NCBI GenBank assembly: GCA_020847735.1
Contig: JADLBL010000008.1
Coordinates: 1 to 64,000, forward strand
Source: Candidatus Eisenbacteria bacterium
Lineage (GTDB): Bacteria > Eisenbacteria > RBG-16-71-46
DNA length: 64,000 nucleotides
Direction of reading: 5' to 3'
Shown: positions 27,152 to 35,683 of the stretch, piece by piece
Layout: each line of letters opens with the position of its first letter
How positions within the stretch are numbered: the first letter of the stretch is position 1
Notes under the pieces: generated by a model
The model's input: the letters and a program-made list of their open reading frames with translations, nothing else
The model's database searches: none
What the model was told of the DNA's origin: nothing
Position numbers and translations under genes: made by a program

Positions 27152-28900
27152 TCAGCGACGGTCGCCGCGCCTGGGCAACGGCACGACGCGCACGGCCGGC
27201 AGAGTCTTCGACGTGAGCAACATCCTCGCCGCGGCGTTCGCGCGATCGTACGAACGGAAGATGCCGAGCACGATCCGGTGGGGCGCGCCCGAGCCTTCGG
27301 GAGCGGGCACGACCCAGCCCTCGATGCCGGCGAGTTGCTCCGCCCGGTCACGCTCCTCGAAGGCGCGATCCAGACTCTCGTCCGCCGAGACTTCAAGCGT
27401 CCAGCGGCCTGTCGGGCTCCTGGGCCGCTCGGGCGCCGCGTCGGTACGGGTCGCCGGCGCGCGGTCGGGCTCGAGGGTCGTGACGCCGGGCGCCGCCGAC
27501 TTCGTGCGCACCCCGGACCCCGGCGCCTGCACCGCCGGCGTGCTCGCCGCGCGCTCGACCGCCGCGGCCGGCTTCGGGCCGCGGGGCGTGCCCTGCGCGC
27601 GAACGATCCAGATCACCAGCGCGACGACCGCGAAACCCGCGAGCGCCGCGTAGCTCGCCAGGCGCAGCGCGCCGCCGCGGCGGCGGCGCGCCCGCGCGGA
27701 CGACGAGGGCAGCGCAGGCGCCGGAGCGCCGGGGAGTTCGTCCGGAAAATCCGCCGACGTGCGCGAAGCCGCGAAGGAGCCCGCCGCCTGCGATCCGATC
27801 CGGATCGGACCTTTGTCGCCGACGAAGCGCGCGACCCACTCGTTCGCGTCCTGGCGCGCGGGCGGCGCCGCGGAAGTCGCGGCGTGCCGGTCGGCGGAAG
27901 CCGGCGGGGCGGGCGCGGCCTTGGCGGCCGGCGAAACCGTGCGTGCCGCGGGCGGCGCTGCGGGAGCGGGCACCTCGGGCGCGACCTTCGCTGCCGGCGA
28001 AGCCGCGCGTGCCGCGGGCGGCGCCGCGGGAGCGGGCACCTCGGGCGTCACCATCGCGGGCGACGGGCCGGCGGGCCGGCTCTCCGCGGGCGCCTCGCCA
28101 TCGCTCTTCAGCGGCCCCCACAGCGTCCCGGCGGCGGTGCGCACGTGCGCCGCCTGCACCGAGGCCGCGCCGGCCGAACGCGCGAGGCGCATCGCTTCGG
28201 AAGCGATCGCGTTCAGCCGCCGCGGCACACCGCCCGCGTGCACGGCGATTTCGTTGCAGGTCGCGCGCGGGAAGAGCGCGGGGCCGTCCCCGCCGGCGAC
28301 CGCGACGCGATGCCGCAGGTAGCGGCGAATCTCGCCATCCGCCATCGGCGCGAGCCGCGCGCGCACGGAGAAGCGCTGGTGCAGCGGCGCGAGAGTCGCC
28401 GCTTCGAGTGTCGATTCGATCGAAGGCAGTCCGACCAGCAGCACCTCGAACGGCCAGCCGCCCTGCTGCGCGGCGTTGACCAGCAGCCGCAGCTCTTCCA
28501 GCAGCTCGGCCGGCAGACGGTGCGCGTCGTCCACGATCAGCATCGCGACCCTGCCCTGCGAGGCGCTCCCGGCGAGCGCGCGCTCGCAGCATGCGACCAG
28601 TGCGGACCGGCTCGCACCCGCGGGCGGATCGCCCCCCAGTCGCCGTGCCGCCTCCTCGAGCAGCTCGGCGCCGGACAGCGCCGTGTACGCGAGGCAGGCC
28701 GGGGCGACGCGGGCGCCCCAGCGGGCGATGGCTTCCCGCACGAGCGTCGTCTTGCCCATGCCGGCTTCGCCGGTCAGGAGCAGAAATGGCTCGCGCACGC
28801 CGAGCCCGTCGTCGAGGCGGCCCAGCGCGGCGGAGCCGGCAGCGGTCTCGACGAAGGACTCGCGCGGGCCGGCCGGGGCAAATGCGTTTTCGGGGATCAC
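27152..28900 (-). CDS. ExeA/GspA-type AAA ATPase with C-terminal SPOR domain
   Basis: 582 residues. Residues 1-265 are an AAA ATPase of the ExeA/DamX-like group: Walker A GEAGMGKTT at 44-52, Walker B LIVDDAHRL and sensor region VLLVGLPSIESTL, then HAGGVPRRLNAIASEAMRLA. Next comes a Pro/Ala-rich linker with two near-identical copies of PEVPAPAAPPAAR. A single membrane helix (LASYAALAGFAVVALVIWIV, about residue 405) is followed by a periplasmic SPOR-like domain at the end (RWTLEVSADESLDRAFEERD, FRSYDRANAAARMLL). The layout implies an inner-membrane ATPase whose outer end binds peptidoglycan at the septum or a secretion site. The usual partner gspB/exeB is absent nearby. Start GTG 28900 lacks a good ribosome site, so the first codons are uncertain. 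Confidence 0.88.
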   Translation of the reverse strand: MIPENAFAPAGPRESFVETAAGSAALGRLDDGLGVREPFLLLTGEAGMGKTTLVREAIARWGARVAPACLAYTALSGAELLEEAARRLGGDPPAGASRSALVACCERALAGSASQGRVAMLIVDDAHRLPAELLEELRLLVNAAQQGGWPFEVLLVGLPSIESTLEAATLAPLHQRFSVRARLAPMADGEIRRYLRHRVAVAGGDGPALFPRATCNEIAVHAGGVPRRLNAIASEAMRLARSAGAASVQAAHVRTAAGTLWGPLKSDGEAPAESRPAGPSPAMVTPEVPAPAAPPAARAASPAAKVAPEVPAPAAPPAARTVSPAAKAAPAPPASADRHAATSAAPPARQDANEWVARFVGDKGPIRIGSQAAGSFAASRTSADFPDELPGAPAPALPSSSARARRRRGGALRLASYAALAGFAVVALVIWIVRAQGTPRGPKPAAAVERAASTPAVQAPGSGVRTKSAAPGVTTLEPDRAPATRTDAAPERPRSPTGRWTLEVSADESLDRAFEERDRAEQLAGIEGWVVPAPEGSGAPHRIVLGIFRSYDRANAAARMLLTSKTLPAVRVVPLPRRGDRR

Positions 28901-29044
28901 GGCAGGATCACGTCTCGGGCCGATCGGAGTCCTCGGGTCCGCCCGCGTGGCGGGCCCGGGGAGTTTTCGGCACGAGGACGGCCCGACCTGAGGGCCGGGA
29001 TCCGCGCCCCGGAGCGGTGGCCGGGAGGCGCCGGCCGCGGGGCG

Positions 29045-29437
29045 TCAGGCCTTCGGCGTGCGCCTGCCGCGGATCAGGTCGTCCACGCTGAACCCGCCGG
29101 CGCCGTTGGCGGCGAGGAACAGGAAGACGAAAGCGTAGAGCGCGGTCGGCTCGCCGTGGTTGGCCAGCGGGAGCAGGCCGTTCGGGAAGTGGGCCATGAA
29201 GTAGGCGACCGCCATCTCGCCCGAGAGCAGGAATGCGACGGGCCGGGTGAAGAGCCCGAACAGGATCAGCAGCCCGCCGATCAGCTCCAGTCCGCCCGCC
29301 ACGTGCATGAGCGGAGGGATGGGCTGCGCTCCCATTCCGCCGTACCAGCCCAGCCACTTCTGCCCGCCGTGCTGCATGAACAGGAATCCCGCCACGATTC
29401 GCAACAGGACGTGCGTGACCTGCGCTGCCTTCTGCAT
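29045..29437 (-). CDS. DoxX family membrane protein
   Basis: 130 residues and four membrane helices with family stretches LLRIVAGFLFMQHGGQKWLGW, LELIGGLLILFGLFTRPVAFLL and AYFMAHFPNGLLPLANHGEPTALYAFVFL. DoxX-like proteins are membrane components linked to quinol or thiosulphate oxidation and to thiol-stress resistance; the exact role varies. ATG 29437 has GGAGGGAG 6 bases upstream. It lies 104 bases downstream of the marR gene on the same strand, so MarR may regulate it as well. Confidence 0.92.
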   Translation of the reverse strand: MQKAAQVTHVLLRIVAGFLFMQHGGQKWLGWYGGMGAQPIPPLMHVAGGLELIGGLLILFGLFTRPVAFLLSGEMAVAYFMAHFPNGLLPLANHGEPTALYAFVFLFLAANGAGGFSVDDLIRGRRTPKA

Positions 29438-29541
29438 CGCCACTCCCTCCGGTCCGGTGACCTGCGCGCCAGCGACCTGCGCGAGGCGCTCATCTTCGCC
29501 CGCGCCGTTCGCGTCCGCAAGAGTCCGCCGCGGCGGGTCGC

Positions 29542-30054
29542 TCAGCCGGTGCGCGCGACGCGCCGGCCGTTCCGGGCCCGCGCTCGATCGCGCGCGCGCG
29601 CGCCCCGCTCCCGAGACGCCTCCTGCGAAGGCGACAGCCCCAGCAGCGCGGGGTCGAGTGCCCTGCGAAGGCCGAGCAGCTCGCGCCGGTTGCGCTGCGT
29701 CAGCCGCTCCAGGCTCCGCGCACCCTTCGCCGTCAGCAGGACGCGTACGCGCCGCCGGTCCACCGGCGACGCCGAGCGGCGCACGAGCCCGAGCGCGGCG
29801 CAGCGGTCCACCAGCCCGACCGCCGTGTGATGGCGCACCTGGAGCGCGGCTGCCAGCTCGCCGATGCCCGCCCACTCGCGGCCCGGGCGGCCGCGAATCG
29901 CGAGCAGCAGCTGATGCTGCTGCGGCGTCAGTCCGGCGGCTCGGGCGCCGGCGTCGGCCGAGCGCAGGAACGCGCGCAGCACGGCGCGGAAGCGCGCGAG
30001 CGCGACGTAGTCCCGCGGAGCGAGCACGGGCGGACGGCGGGTGGAAACGGGCAT
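29542..30054 (-). CDS. MarR family transcriptional regulator
   Basis: 170 residues. Winged-helix core: LTPQQHQLLLAIRGRPGREW, IGELAAALQVRHHTAVGLVD (recognition helix), RCAALGLVRRSASPVDRRRV (wing with the conserved D-R-R) and VLLTAKGARSLERL. The C-terminal 40 residues are strongly basic (ERGARARDRARARNGRRV). ATG 30054 has no ribosome site; TACAAT 7 bases before it indicates a leaderless transcript that starts at or next to the ATG. The gene faces the ClC channel gene, with a palindromic operator overlapping both promoters, so it probably represses itself and the channel. Confidence 0.92.
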   Translation of the reverse strand: MPVSTRRPPVLAPRDYVALARFRAVLRAFLRSADAGARAAGLTPQQHQLLLAIRGRPGREWAGIGELAAALQVRHHTAVGLVDRCAALGLVRRSASPVDRRRVRVLLTAKGARSLERLTQRNRRELLGLRRALDPALLGLSPSQEASRERGARARDRARARNGRRVARTG

Positions 30055-30082
30055 TGGCGCGATTGTATCGGAATACGATACT
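30054..30082. promoter_or_regulatory. MarR operator overlapping divergent promoters
   Basis: GTATCG-GAATA-CGATAC (30065-30081) is a perfect 6-5-6 dyad, the size bound by a MarR dimer. On the plus strand it lies between TTGGCG (30054-30059) and GATACT (30077-30082), 17 bases apart, a plausible promoter for the ClC gene. On the minus strand TACAAT (30067-30062) is a good -10 seven bases before the marR ATG. Binding would block both. Confidence 0.72.
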
Positions 30083-30114
30083 TTCGGCCGCTGATCCCCC
30101 CTGGAGGAGCGCCT

Positions 30115-31896
30115 GTGTCCCAACCTGCCGATTTCACCGCCGACCGAAGACTGATCACCCTCAGCGCCCTGGCGGTGCCGATCGGCGCGCTCTGCGCGTT
30201 CGTGGCGGTGGGCCTGCTCGACCTGATCGCCCTGTTCACGAACCTCTTTTACTTCCACCGTTTCTCGCTGCACGGCGTGGGCCCGGCCGCGAACACGCTC
30301 GGCGGCTGGGCGGTCGCGGCTCCGGTCGCCGGCGGGCTGATCGTCGGCCTGATGGCGCGCTTCGGCTCGGACCGCATCCGCGGCCACGGCATCCCCGAGG
30401 CGCTCGAGTCCATCCTGATCGGCCGCGCGCGCATGGAGCCCAAGATCGCGGTCCTCAAGCCGCTGTCCTCGGCGGTCGCCATCGGCTCGGGCGGGCCGTT
30501 CGGCGCCGAAGGTCCGATCATCATGACGGGCGGCGCCTGCGGCTCGATCATCGGGCAGTTCTTCCACCTGACGACCGCCGAACGCAAGACGCTGCTCGTC
30601 GCCGGCGCGGCCGGCGGCATGTCGGCCACGTTCGGAACGCCGGTCGCCGCCGTGTTGCTCGCCGTCGAGCTGCTGCTCTTCGAGTGGAAGCCGCGCAGCT
30701 TCATCCCCGTCGCGCGCGCGAGCGCGACCGCGGCCGCGCTGCGGCCGATGCTGCTCGGGGGCGGCGCGCTGTTTCCCGTCTCGGGCATCGTCCACTTCGG
30801 CCCGCTGGCGCTCGCGGGCTGCCTCGTGGTCGGGCTTGCCGCGGGCCTGATGTCCAGCTTCCTGACGTGGGCCGTGTACGGGGCCGAAGACCTGTTCCAC
30901 CGCCTGCCGTTTCACTGGATGTGGTGGCCGGCGCTCGGCGGGCTCGCGGTCGGCATCGGCGGGCTGATCGAGCCGCGCGCGCTCGGCGTCGGCTACGACG
31001 TGATCGCCGACGTGCTCCGCGGCGGACCGGCCACGGGACCGCTCGTGAGGCTGCTGCTGGTGAAGGGCCTCATCTGGAGTCTCGCGCTCGGCTCCGGCAC
31101 CTCGGGCGGCGTGCTCGCGCCGCTGCTCATGATGGGCGCCTCGGTGGGCCTGATCCTCTCGCCGATCCTGCCGGCCGGCGGACACGCGCTGTGGCCGCTC
31201 ATCGGCCTTTCGGCGATCCTCGCCGGCACCATGCGCTCGCCGCTCACCGGCATCATCTTCGCGCTCGAGCTCACCCGCCGCGTGGACGCGCTCCTGCCGC
31301 TGCTCATCGCCTGCTCGGCCGCCTTCGCGCTGACGGTGCTGATCCTGCCCCGCTCGATCCTGACCGAGAAGGTCGCGCGGCGCGGACACCACCTGTCGCG
31401 CGAGTACACGGTGGATCCGCTCGAGACGCTCATGGTCGGGCAGGTGGCGACCAAGCCCGCGGTCACGGTGCCCGCGACGCTCCCGATCCGCGAGCTGGAG
31501 TCGCTGTTCTTCGACATGCGCACGGGCAACGCCCACCAGGGCTATCCCGTGGTGGACGAGAAGGGCCGGCTGGTCGGCGTCGTCACGCGCTCGGACCTGC
31601 TCGGGCTGCCGAGCGCCGAGGATCTCGGCAACATTCCCGTCGCCTCGGCCATCGGCCGCATGGCGGTGATCGCGCATCCGGACGAAACCTGCCGCGCCGC
31701 CGCCGACCGCATGGCGGCCGAGGGTGTCGGCCGGCTGCCGGTCGTGCGGCGCGAGGCGCCGCAGGAAGTCATCGGCATCCTGACCCGCAGCGACATCTTC
31801 AAGGCGCGCGAGCGCGACCTCGACGTCGAGCAGCGCCGCGAGAGCATCATCAAGTTGCCGGGCGGCGAGAAGTGGCCGCCCTTCGGCCGCGGCTGA
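30115..31896 (+). CDS. ClC chloride channel/transporter with CBS pair
   Basis: 593 residues, GTG 30115 with GGAGGAG 7 bases upstream. ClC selectivity motifs are present: GHGIPEALES at 90-99 (normally GxGIPE), GPFGAEGPIIMTGG with the gating Glu132, and SGTSGGVLAPLLMMGA. About ten further hydrophobic segments follow the family pattern. The last 150 residues are two CBS domains (ATKPAVTVPATLPIRELESL, GYPVVDEKGRLVGVVTRSDL, GRLPVVRREAPQEVIGILTR), which usually bind adenine nucleotides. It moves chloride or another small anion across the inner membrane; a fluoride role is unlikely because this is not the CLC-F motif. Probably controlled by the divergent MarR. Confidence 0.95.
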   Translation: MSQPADFTADRRLITLSALAVPIGALCAFVAVGLLDLIALFTNLFYFHRFSLHGVGPAANTLGGWAVAAPVAGGLIVGLMARFGSDRIRGHGIPEALESILIGRARMEPKIAVLKPLSSAVAIGSGGPFGAEGPIIMTGGACGSIIGQFFHLTTAERKTLLVAGAAGGMSATFGTPVAAVLLAVELLLFEWKPRSFIPVARASATAAALRPMLLGGGALFPVSGIVHFGPLALAGCLVVGLAAGLMSSFLTWAVYGAEDLFHRLPFHWMWWPALGGLAVGIGGLIEPRALGVGYDVIADVLRGGPATGPLVRLLLVKGLIWSLALGSGTSGGVLAPLLMMGASVGLILSPILPAGGHALWPLIGLSAILAGTMRSPLTGIIFALELTRRVDALLPLLIACSAAFALTVLILPRSILTEKVARRGHHLSREYTVDPLETLMVGQVATKPAVTVPATLPIRELESLFFDMRTGNAHQGYPVVDEKGRLVGVVTRSDLLGLPSAEDLGNIPVASAIGRMAVIAHPDETCRAAADRMAAEGVGRLPVVRREAPQEVIGILTRSDIFKARERDLDVEQRRESIIKLPGGEKWPPFGRG

Positions 31897-31905
31897 CCCC
31901 CGCCG

Positions 31906-31948
31906 CGCGACCGGGACCGGCGCCCTGCCGCGCGCCGTCCCGGTCGCG
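31906..31948. terminator. Bidirectional terminator between convergent genes
   Basis: CGCGACCGGGAC / GTCCCGGTCGCG is a perfect 12-bp stem, extended inside by GGCGC / GCGCC past a single bulged base, with an 8-base loop. It lies 10 bases after the ClC stop and 25 before the propeller-protein stop. The plus-strand side runs into TTCTCGG. Confidence 0.8.
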
Positions 31949-31972
31949 TTCTCGGCCCGCGACCGCATCAGC

Positions 31973-34435
31973 TCACGGAATCACCATCACCTTGCGCGTC
32001 GCCCGCTCGAGCCCGACGTCGAGCCGCGCCATGTAGACGCCCGGCCGCAGCGCCGCCGTGCCGAACGCCAGCTCGTGCGGACCTTCGGGCAGCGTCCGGC
32101 GATCGAGCAGCATCGCCACGCGGCGGCCCGCGACGTCGTAGAGCGCCAGGCTCACGAGCCCGGCGCGCGGCAGGGTGAAGCGAATGGACGTGCGCGCGCG
32201 CGCCGGGTTGGGCGCGTTCGACAGCGCGAAGCGCGTCGGCGCGGAGCCCACGGGCACGTCGAGCACGCTGCCGGCGATGGACAGGCCGGCGAAGTAGTAG
32301 TTCGGGTTGAGCGCGCCGATCGCCGTGAACGCCCCGCCCGTGTACAGCGTCGTGCCGCCGAGGCCGAGGGCGTACAGGCTGCTGTTGGAGTTCGCGTCCC
32401 AGGGCGAGGCCGCGCCGGTCGTGAGGCTGAGCTCGGCGACGCGGTTGCGCGTCTGGCCACCCGCGAACGTGAACACGCCGCCCGCGAACAGCGAGTTGCC
32501 CGCCTGCGCCAGCGCGTACACGACGTTGTTGGCGTTGGCGTCCCACGCCAGGCTGGCGCTGCCGTCCACCGGATCCAGCGAAGCGAGGCGGTTGCGCGGC
32601 TGCCCGCCGATGATGGTGAAGGCTCCGCCCGCGAAGACGGCCGAGGGCGTCAGGGCGAGCGCGTAGACGATGTTGTTCGCGTCGGGATGGAAGCCGTCGG
32701 CGAGCCCCGTGGTCACGTCGAGGGCGGCCATGCCGCTGCGCGTCTGCCCGCCGATGGTGGTGAAGCCGCCGCCCGCGAACAGCCGCGAGCCGTCGAGACC
32801 GAGCGCGTAGACCGTGTTGTTGGCGTTCGGGTTCCAGCTCAGGCTCGCGCTGCCGCTGGTCGCGTCGAGCGCGGCGATGCGGTTGCGCGTCTGCCCGCCG
32901 ATGTTCGTGAACGAGCCGCCGGCATAGACCGTCGAGCCGCTCACGAGCAGCGCCTGCACCGCGCCGTTGGAGTTCGGGTTCCAGGTGAAGTCCGCGTTGC
33001 CGGTCGCGGCGTCGAGCGCCGCGATGCGGTTGCGGGTCTGTCCGCCGATGGTGGTGAAGGTGCCGCCCGCGAACACCTTCGAACCGCCCACCGCCAGCGC
33101 GTTGACCACGTTGTTCGAGTTCGGGTTCCAGTCCGTCGGGGCGCCGGTCGCGGCGTCGAGCGCGGCGATGCGGTTGCGTGTCGTCGTGCCGATGGTGACG
33201 AACCCGCCGCCCGCATAGACGGCGTCTCCTTCGCGCGCGATCGCGTACACGAAGTCGCTCGCGTTCGGATTCCAGCCGGTCGCCGTCGCCAGCGCCGTCG
33301 TCGTGTCGAGCTCGGCGATGCGGTTGCGGGGCTGCGTGCCGATGTTGGTGAACTCCCCTCCCGCGTACAGCGTCGCGCCGTTCGTGCGGAGCACGTAGAC
33401 GACGTTGTTCGCGTTCGGGTTCCAGGCGGTCGCCGCGCCGGTGTCCAGGTCGAGCGCCGCGATGCGCGCGCGGGACTGCCCGCCGATCAGCGCGAAGGTT
33501 CCGCCCGCGTACACGGTGGTCGCCGTGACCGCCAGCGAGTAGACGACGTTGTTCGAGTTCGGATTCCAGGCCGTGGCCGCGCCGGTGGTCGCGTCCACCG
33601 CGCCGATGCGGTTGCGCGCCTGTCCGCCGAGCGTGGTGAAGAAGCCGCCCGCGTAAACCAGGTTGCCCGAGACCGCCAGCGCGCGCACGACGTTGTTCGC
33701 GCCCGGATTCCAGCCGCTCGGGGTTCCGCTCCCGGCATCGAGCGCCGCGATGCCCACGCGCGCCTGACCGCCGATGGTCGAGAACGCGCCGCCCGCGTAG
33801 AGGGTGCCGCCGTCCAGCGCGAGGGCGTAGACGGAGCTGCCCGCGCCGGGATTCCAGCCGAACTCGGCCGCGCCGGTCGAGGCGTCGAGCGCCGCGATGT
33901 AGTTGCGGGTCTGTCCGCCGGCGAACGTGAACGCCCCGCCCGCGTAGACCGTCGAGCCGCTCACGACCAGCGTGTAGACCTCGTTGTTCGCGCCGGGATT
34001 CCAGTCCGAGATCGTTCCGTCGGCCAGGATGTGCGCCAGGCGCGCGCGAGGCAGCGAGCCGACGGCCGAGAACGTGCCACCGATGAACCAGCCTCCCGCG
34101 CCGTCCGGCGCGGCCGCATAGACGATTCCCGTCACCCGCGGAAACGGCCGCGTCGGCATCCCGGTGGGCGCATCCAGGATCGCGCCGCCGCCGGTCACCC
34201 GCTGCACGGCCGTGAACGAGCCGCCGAGGTAGATCGTATTGCCCGAGCGCACGATCGCGCTGACCGCCCCGTTGGCGGACCAGAGCGTCGTGTCGGCGTC
34301 CTGCGCCTCCGCGTGCGATGGCCAGAGCAGCGCCGCCGTACCACACAACACGAGCGCGAGCAGCGGCACCAGTGCGAGCCGCGCGGTGGAGCCGGGACGG
34401 AGCGGCGAAGGAGTCGTGGATGGGGTTCGTTGCAT
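31973..34435 (-). CDS. Secreted 14-repeat beta-propeller protein with FlgD-type C-terminus
   Basis: 820 residues, ATG 34435 with AGGAGGT 4 bases upstream. Signal peptide to about residue 45 (LALVPLLALVLCGTAALLWPSHAEA). From residue 50 to about 730 there are 14 tandem repeats of about 47 residues with the consensus VYAGGxFTTIGGQTRNRIAA and LDAATGxxxxWNPNxNNVVY, like DUF5122/delta-60 propeller repeats. Fourteen equals two seven-bladed propellers. The C-terminal 85 residues are a FlgD-Ig-like domain (IRFTLPRAGLVSLALYDVAG, LRPGVYMARLD) ending KVMVIP. A surface or secreted binding protein; ligand unknown. Single gene with a shared terminator. Confidence 0.9.
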   Translation of the reverse strand: MQRTPSTTPSPLRPGSTARLALVPLLALVLCGTAALLWPSHAEAQDADTTLWSANGAVSAIVRSGNTIYLGGSFTAVQRVTGGGAILDAPTGMPTRPFPRVTGIVYAAAPDGAGGWFIGGTFSAVGSLPRARLAHILADGTISDWNPGANNEVYTLVVSGSTVYAGGAFTFAGGQTRNYIAALDASTGAAEFGWNPGAGSSVYALALDGGTLYAGGAFSTIGGQARVGIAALDAGSGTPSGWNPGANNVVRALAVSGNLVYAGGFFTTLGGQARNRIGAVDATTGAATAWNPNSNNVVYSLAVTATTVYAGGTFALIGGQSRARIAALDLDTGAATAWNPNANNVVYVLRTNGATLYAGGEFTNIGTQPRNRIAELDTTTALATATGWNPNASDFVYAIAREGDAVYAGGGFVTIGTTTRNRIAALDAATGAPTDWNPNSNNVVNALAVGGSKVFAGGTFTTIGGQTRNRIAALDAATGNADFTWNPNSNGAVQALLVSGSTVYAGGSFTNIGGQTRNRIAALDATSGSASLSWNPNANNTVYALGLDGSRLFAGGGFTTIGGQTRSGMAALDVTTGLADGFHPDANNIVYALALTPSAVFAGGAFTIIGGQPRNRLASLDPVDGSASLAWDANANNVVYALAQAGNSLFAGGVFTFAGGQTRNRVAELSLTTGAASPWDANSNSSLYALGLGGTTLYTGGAFTAIGALNPNYYFAGLSIAGSVLDVPVGSAPTRFALSNAPNPARARTSIRFTLPRAGLVSLALYDVAGRRVAMLLDRRTLPEGPHELAFGTAALRPGVYMARLDVGLERATRKVMVIP

Positions 34436-34672
34436 GGTGACCTCCTGCAAGACGTGGGGCGTGCGGCGCCGAGGTAGCCTGGCGCCGGAGACCCGGGATG
34501 GCCCGGGGCGGTCACTCGGCAATGCGCGGAACCGGGCGCGAAACCGTCATGCGAAATCAGGCCGGGGAGGCGGGTGCGCGACGATCGGCGCGCTCTTCGG
34601 GCACCGCGCGCGGTGCGCTCGGGCGCGCAGGGGCGCGCGGCGAGCGCCGGGATCGCCGCGGCGTGCCGGTGG

Positions 34673-35587
34673 CTAGCCGCGGCCCCGCACGGCCGCGGCG
34701 CTCGCGCACACCTCGCGCAGGCAATCCCGCAGCCAGCGGTGCGCGGGGTCGGCCTCGTTCCTCGGGTGCCAGAGCAGCGAGACGGTGACCTCCGGTGTGG
34801 CGAACGGCAGCCCGAAGCCGTGCATGCCGCCTCGCAGGTTCTCGGTGTGCCGCCGCGGAACGCTCGCGACCAGGTCGGTCGCGCGAGCCAGCGCGATGGC
34901 CGAGGCGAAACCGCCGACGAATGTCGTGATCTCACGCCGCGCCCCGACGGCTTCAAGGGCCTCGTCGATCGGCCCCTGCGTGACGCCCCGCCGAGCGACC
35001 GCGACGTGCCGGGCCGCGGCGTAGCGGGCGAGCGTCATCCTGCCGCGCGCGAGCGGGTGGCCGCTCCGCACCACGCCGACGAAGTCGTCGCGGAACAGCG
35101 CCTGTGCGCGGACCTCGGGGCCGGTGGCGGGTCCGATGACGCCCGTCTCCAGGTCCACGCTGCCGTCGCGAAGCGGCCCGCTGTCCTTGTCGAGTTTCTG
35201 CAGGAAGCGCAGGCGCACGCCGGGCGCCTGCGAGCCGAGGCGCGCGACCAGGGCGGGACCGAAGTTCTCGACGAAGCCGTCGCTCGTGCGCAGCGTGAAC
35301 GTGCGGACGAGGCTTCCCGGATCGAGCGCCACCGACGGGCGAAGCACCGAATAGGTGTCCTGCAGCAGCGGGCCGATGCGCTCGCGCAACTCGAGCGCTC
35401 GCGGGGTCGGCACGAGTCCCCGGCCCGCCCGCACGAGCAGCGGATCGCCGGTCGCCTCGCGCAGGCGCGCGAGCGCCCGGCTCATCGCCGAGGGGCTCAG
35501 GTGCAGCCGGCGCGCGGCTCTGGCCACGCTGCCCTCATCCAGCAGCGCATCGAGCGTGACGAGCAGGTTGAGATCGGGCGTGGACAC
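34673..35587 (-). CDS. LysR family transcriptional regulator
   Basis: 304 residues. N-terminal winged helix: PDLNLLVTLDALLDEGSVARAARRLHLSPSAMSRALARLREATGDPLLVR, the NodD/LinR-like version of LysR. The substrate-binding part follows from residue 90. The start is GTG 35587, with TAGGGT 6 bases before it and no ribosome site, so it looks leaderless. It faces the MFS exporter gene across 96 bases, the classic arrangement for a LysR protein that controls its neighbour. The effector is unknown. Confidence 0.93.
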   Translation of the reverse strand: MSTPDLNLLVTLDALLDEGSVARAARRLHLSPSAMSRALARLREATGDPLLVRAGRGLVPTPRALELRERIGPLLQDTYSVLRPSVALDPGSLVRTFTLRTSDGFVENFGPALVARLGSQAPGVRLRFLQKLDKDSGPLRDGSVDLETGVIGPATGPEVRAQALFRDDFVGVVRSGHPLARGRMTLARYAAARHVAVARRGVTQGPIDEALEAVGARREITTFVGGFASAIALARATDLVASVPRRHTENLRGGMHGFGLPFATPEVTVSLLWHPRNEADPAHRWLRDCLREVCASAAAVRGRG

Positions 35588-35683
35588 GCGCGGACCCTAG
35601 CACAGACACATGGCGTTTCGTGCATGTATTCAGTGCAAACCGTGCGTCTTCCGCCATGCCTGCCGAGCCCCTAGCTTGAAGGC
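35588..35683. promoter_or_regulatory. Divergent LysR / MFS promoter region
   Basis: Two -10-like elements point outward: TAGGGT (35599-35594, minus) and TAGCTT (35672-35677, plus), each 6 bases from a start codon. Between them GTGCA-TGTATTCA-GTGCA (35620-35637) contains two TGCA half-sites and fits the loose T-N11-A pattern of LysR sites. Confidence 0.5.

Noticed and set aside
32300-34200. Regularly spaced DNA repeats that could look like a CRISPR array
   Set aside because: The period is about 140 bases and in frame with 47-residue protein repeats of a secreted propeller protein; there is no spacer structure and no cas gene.
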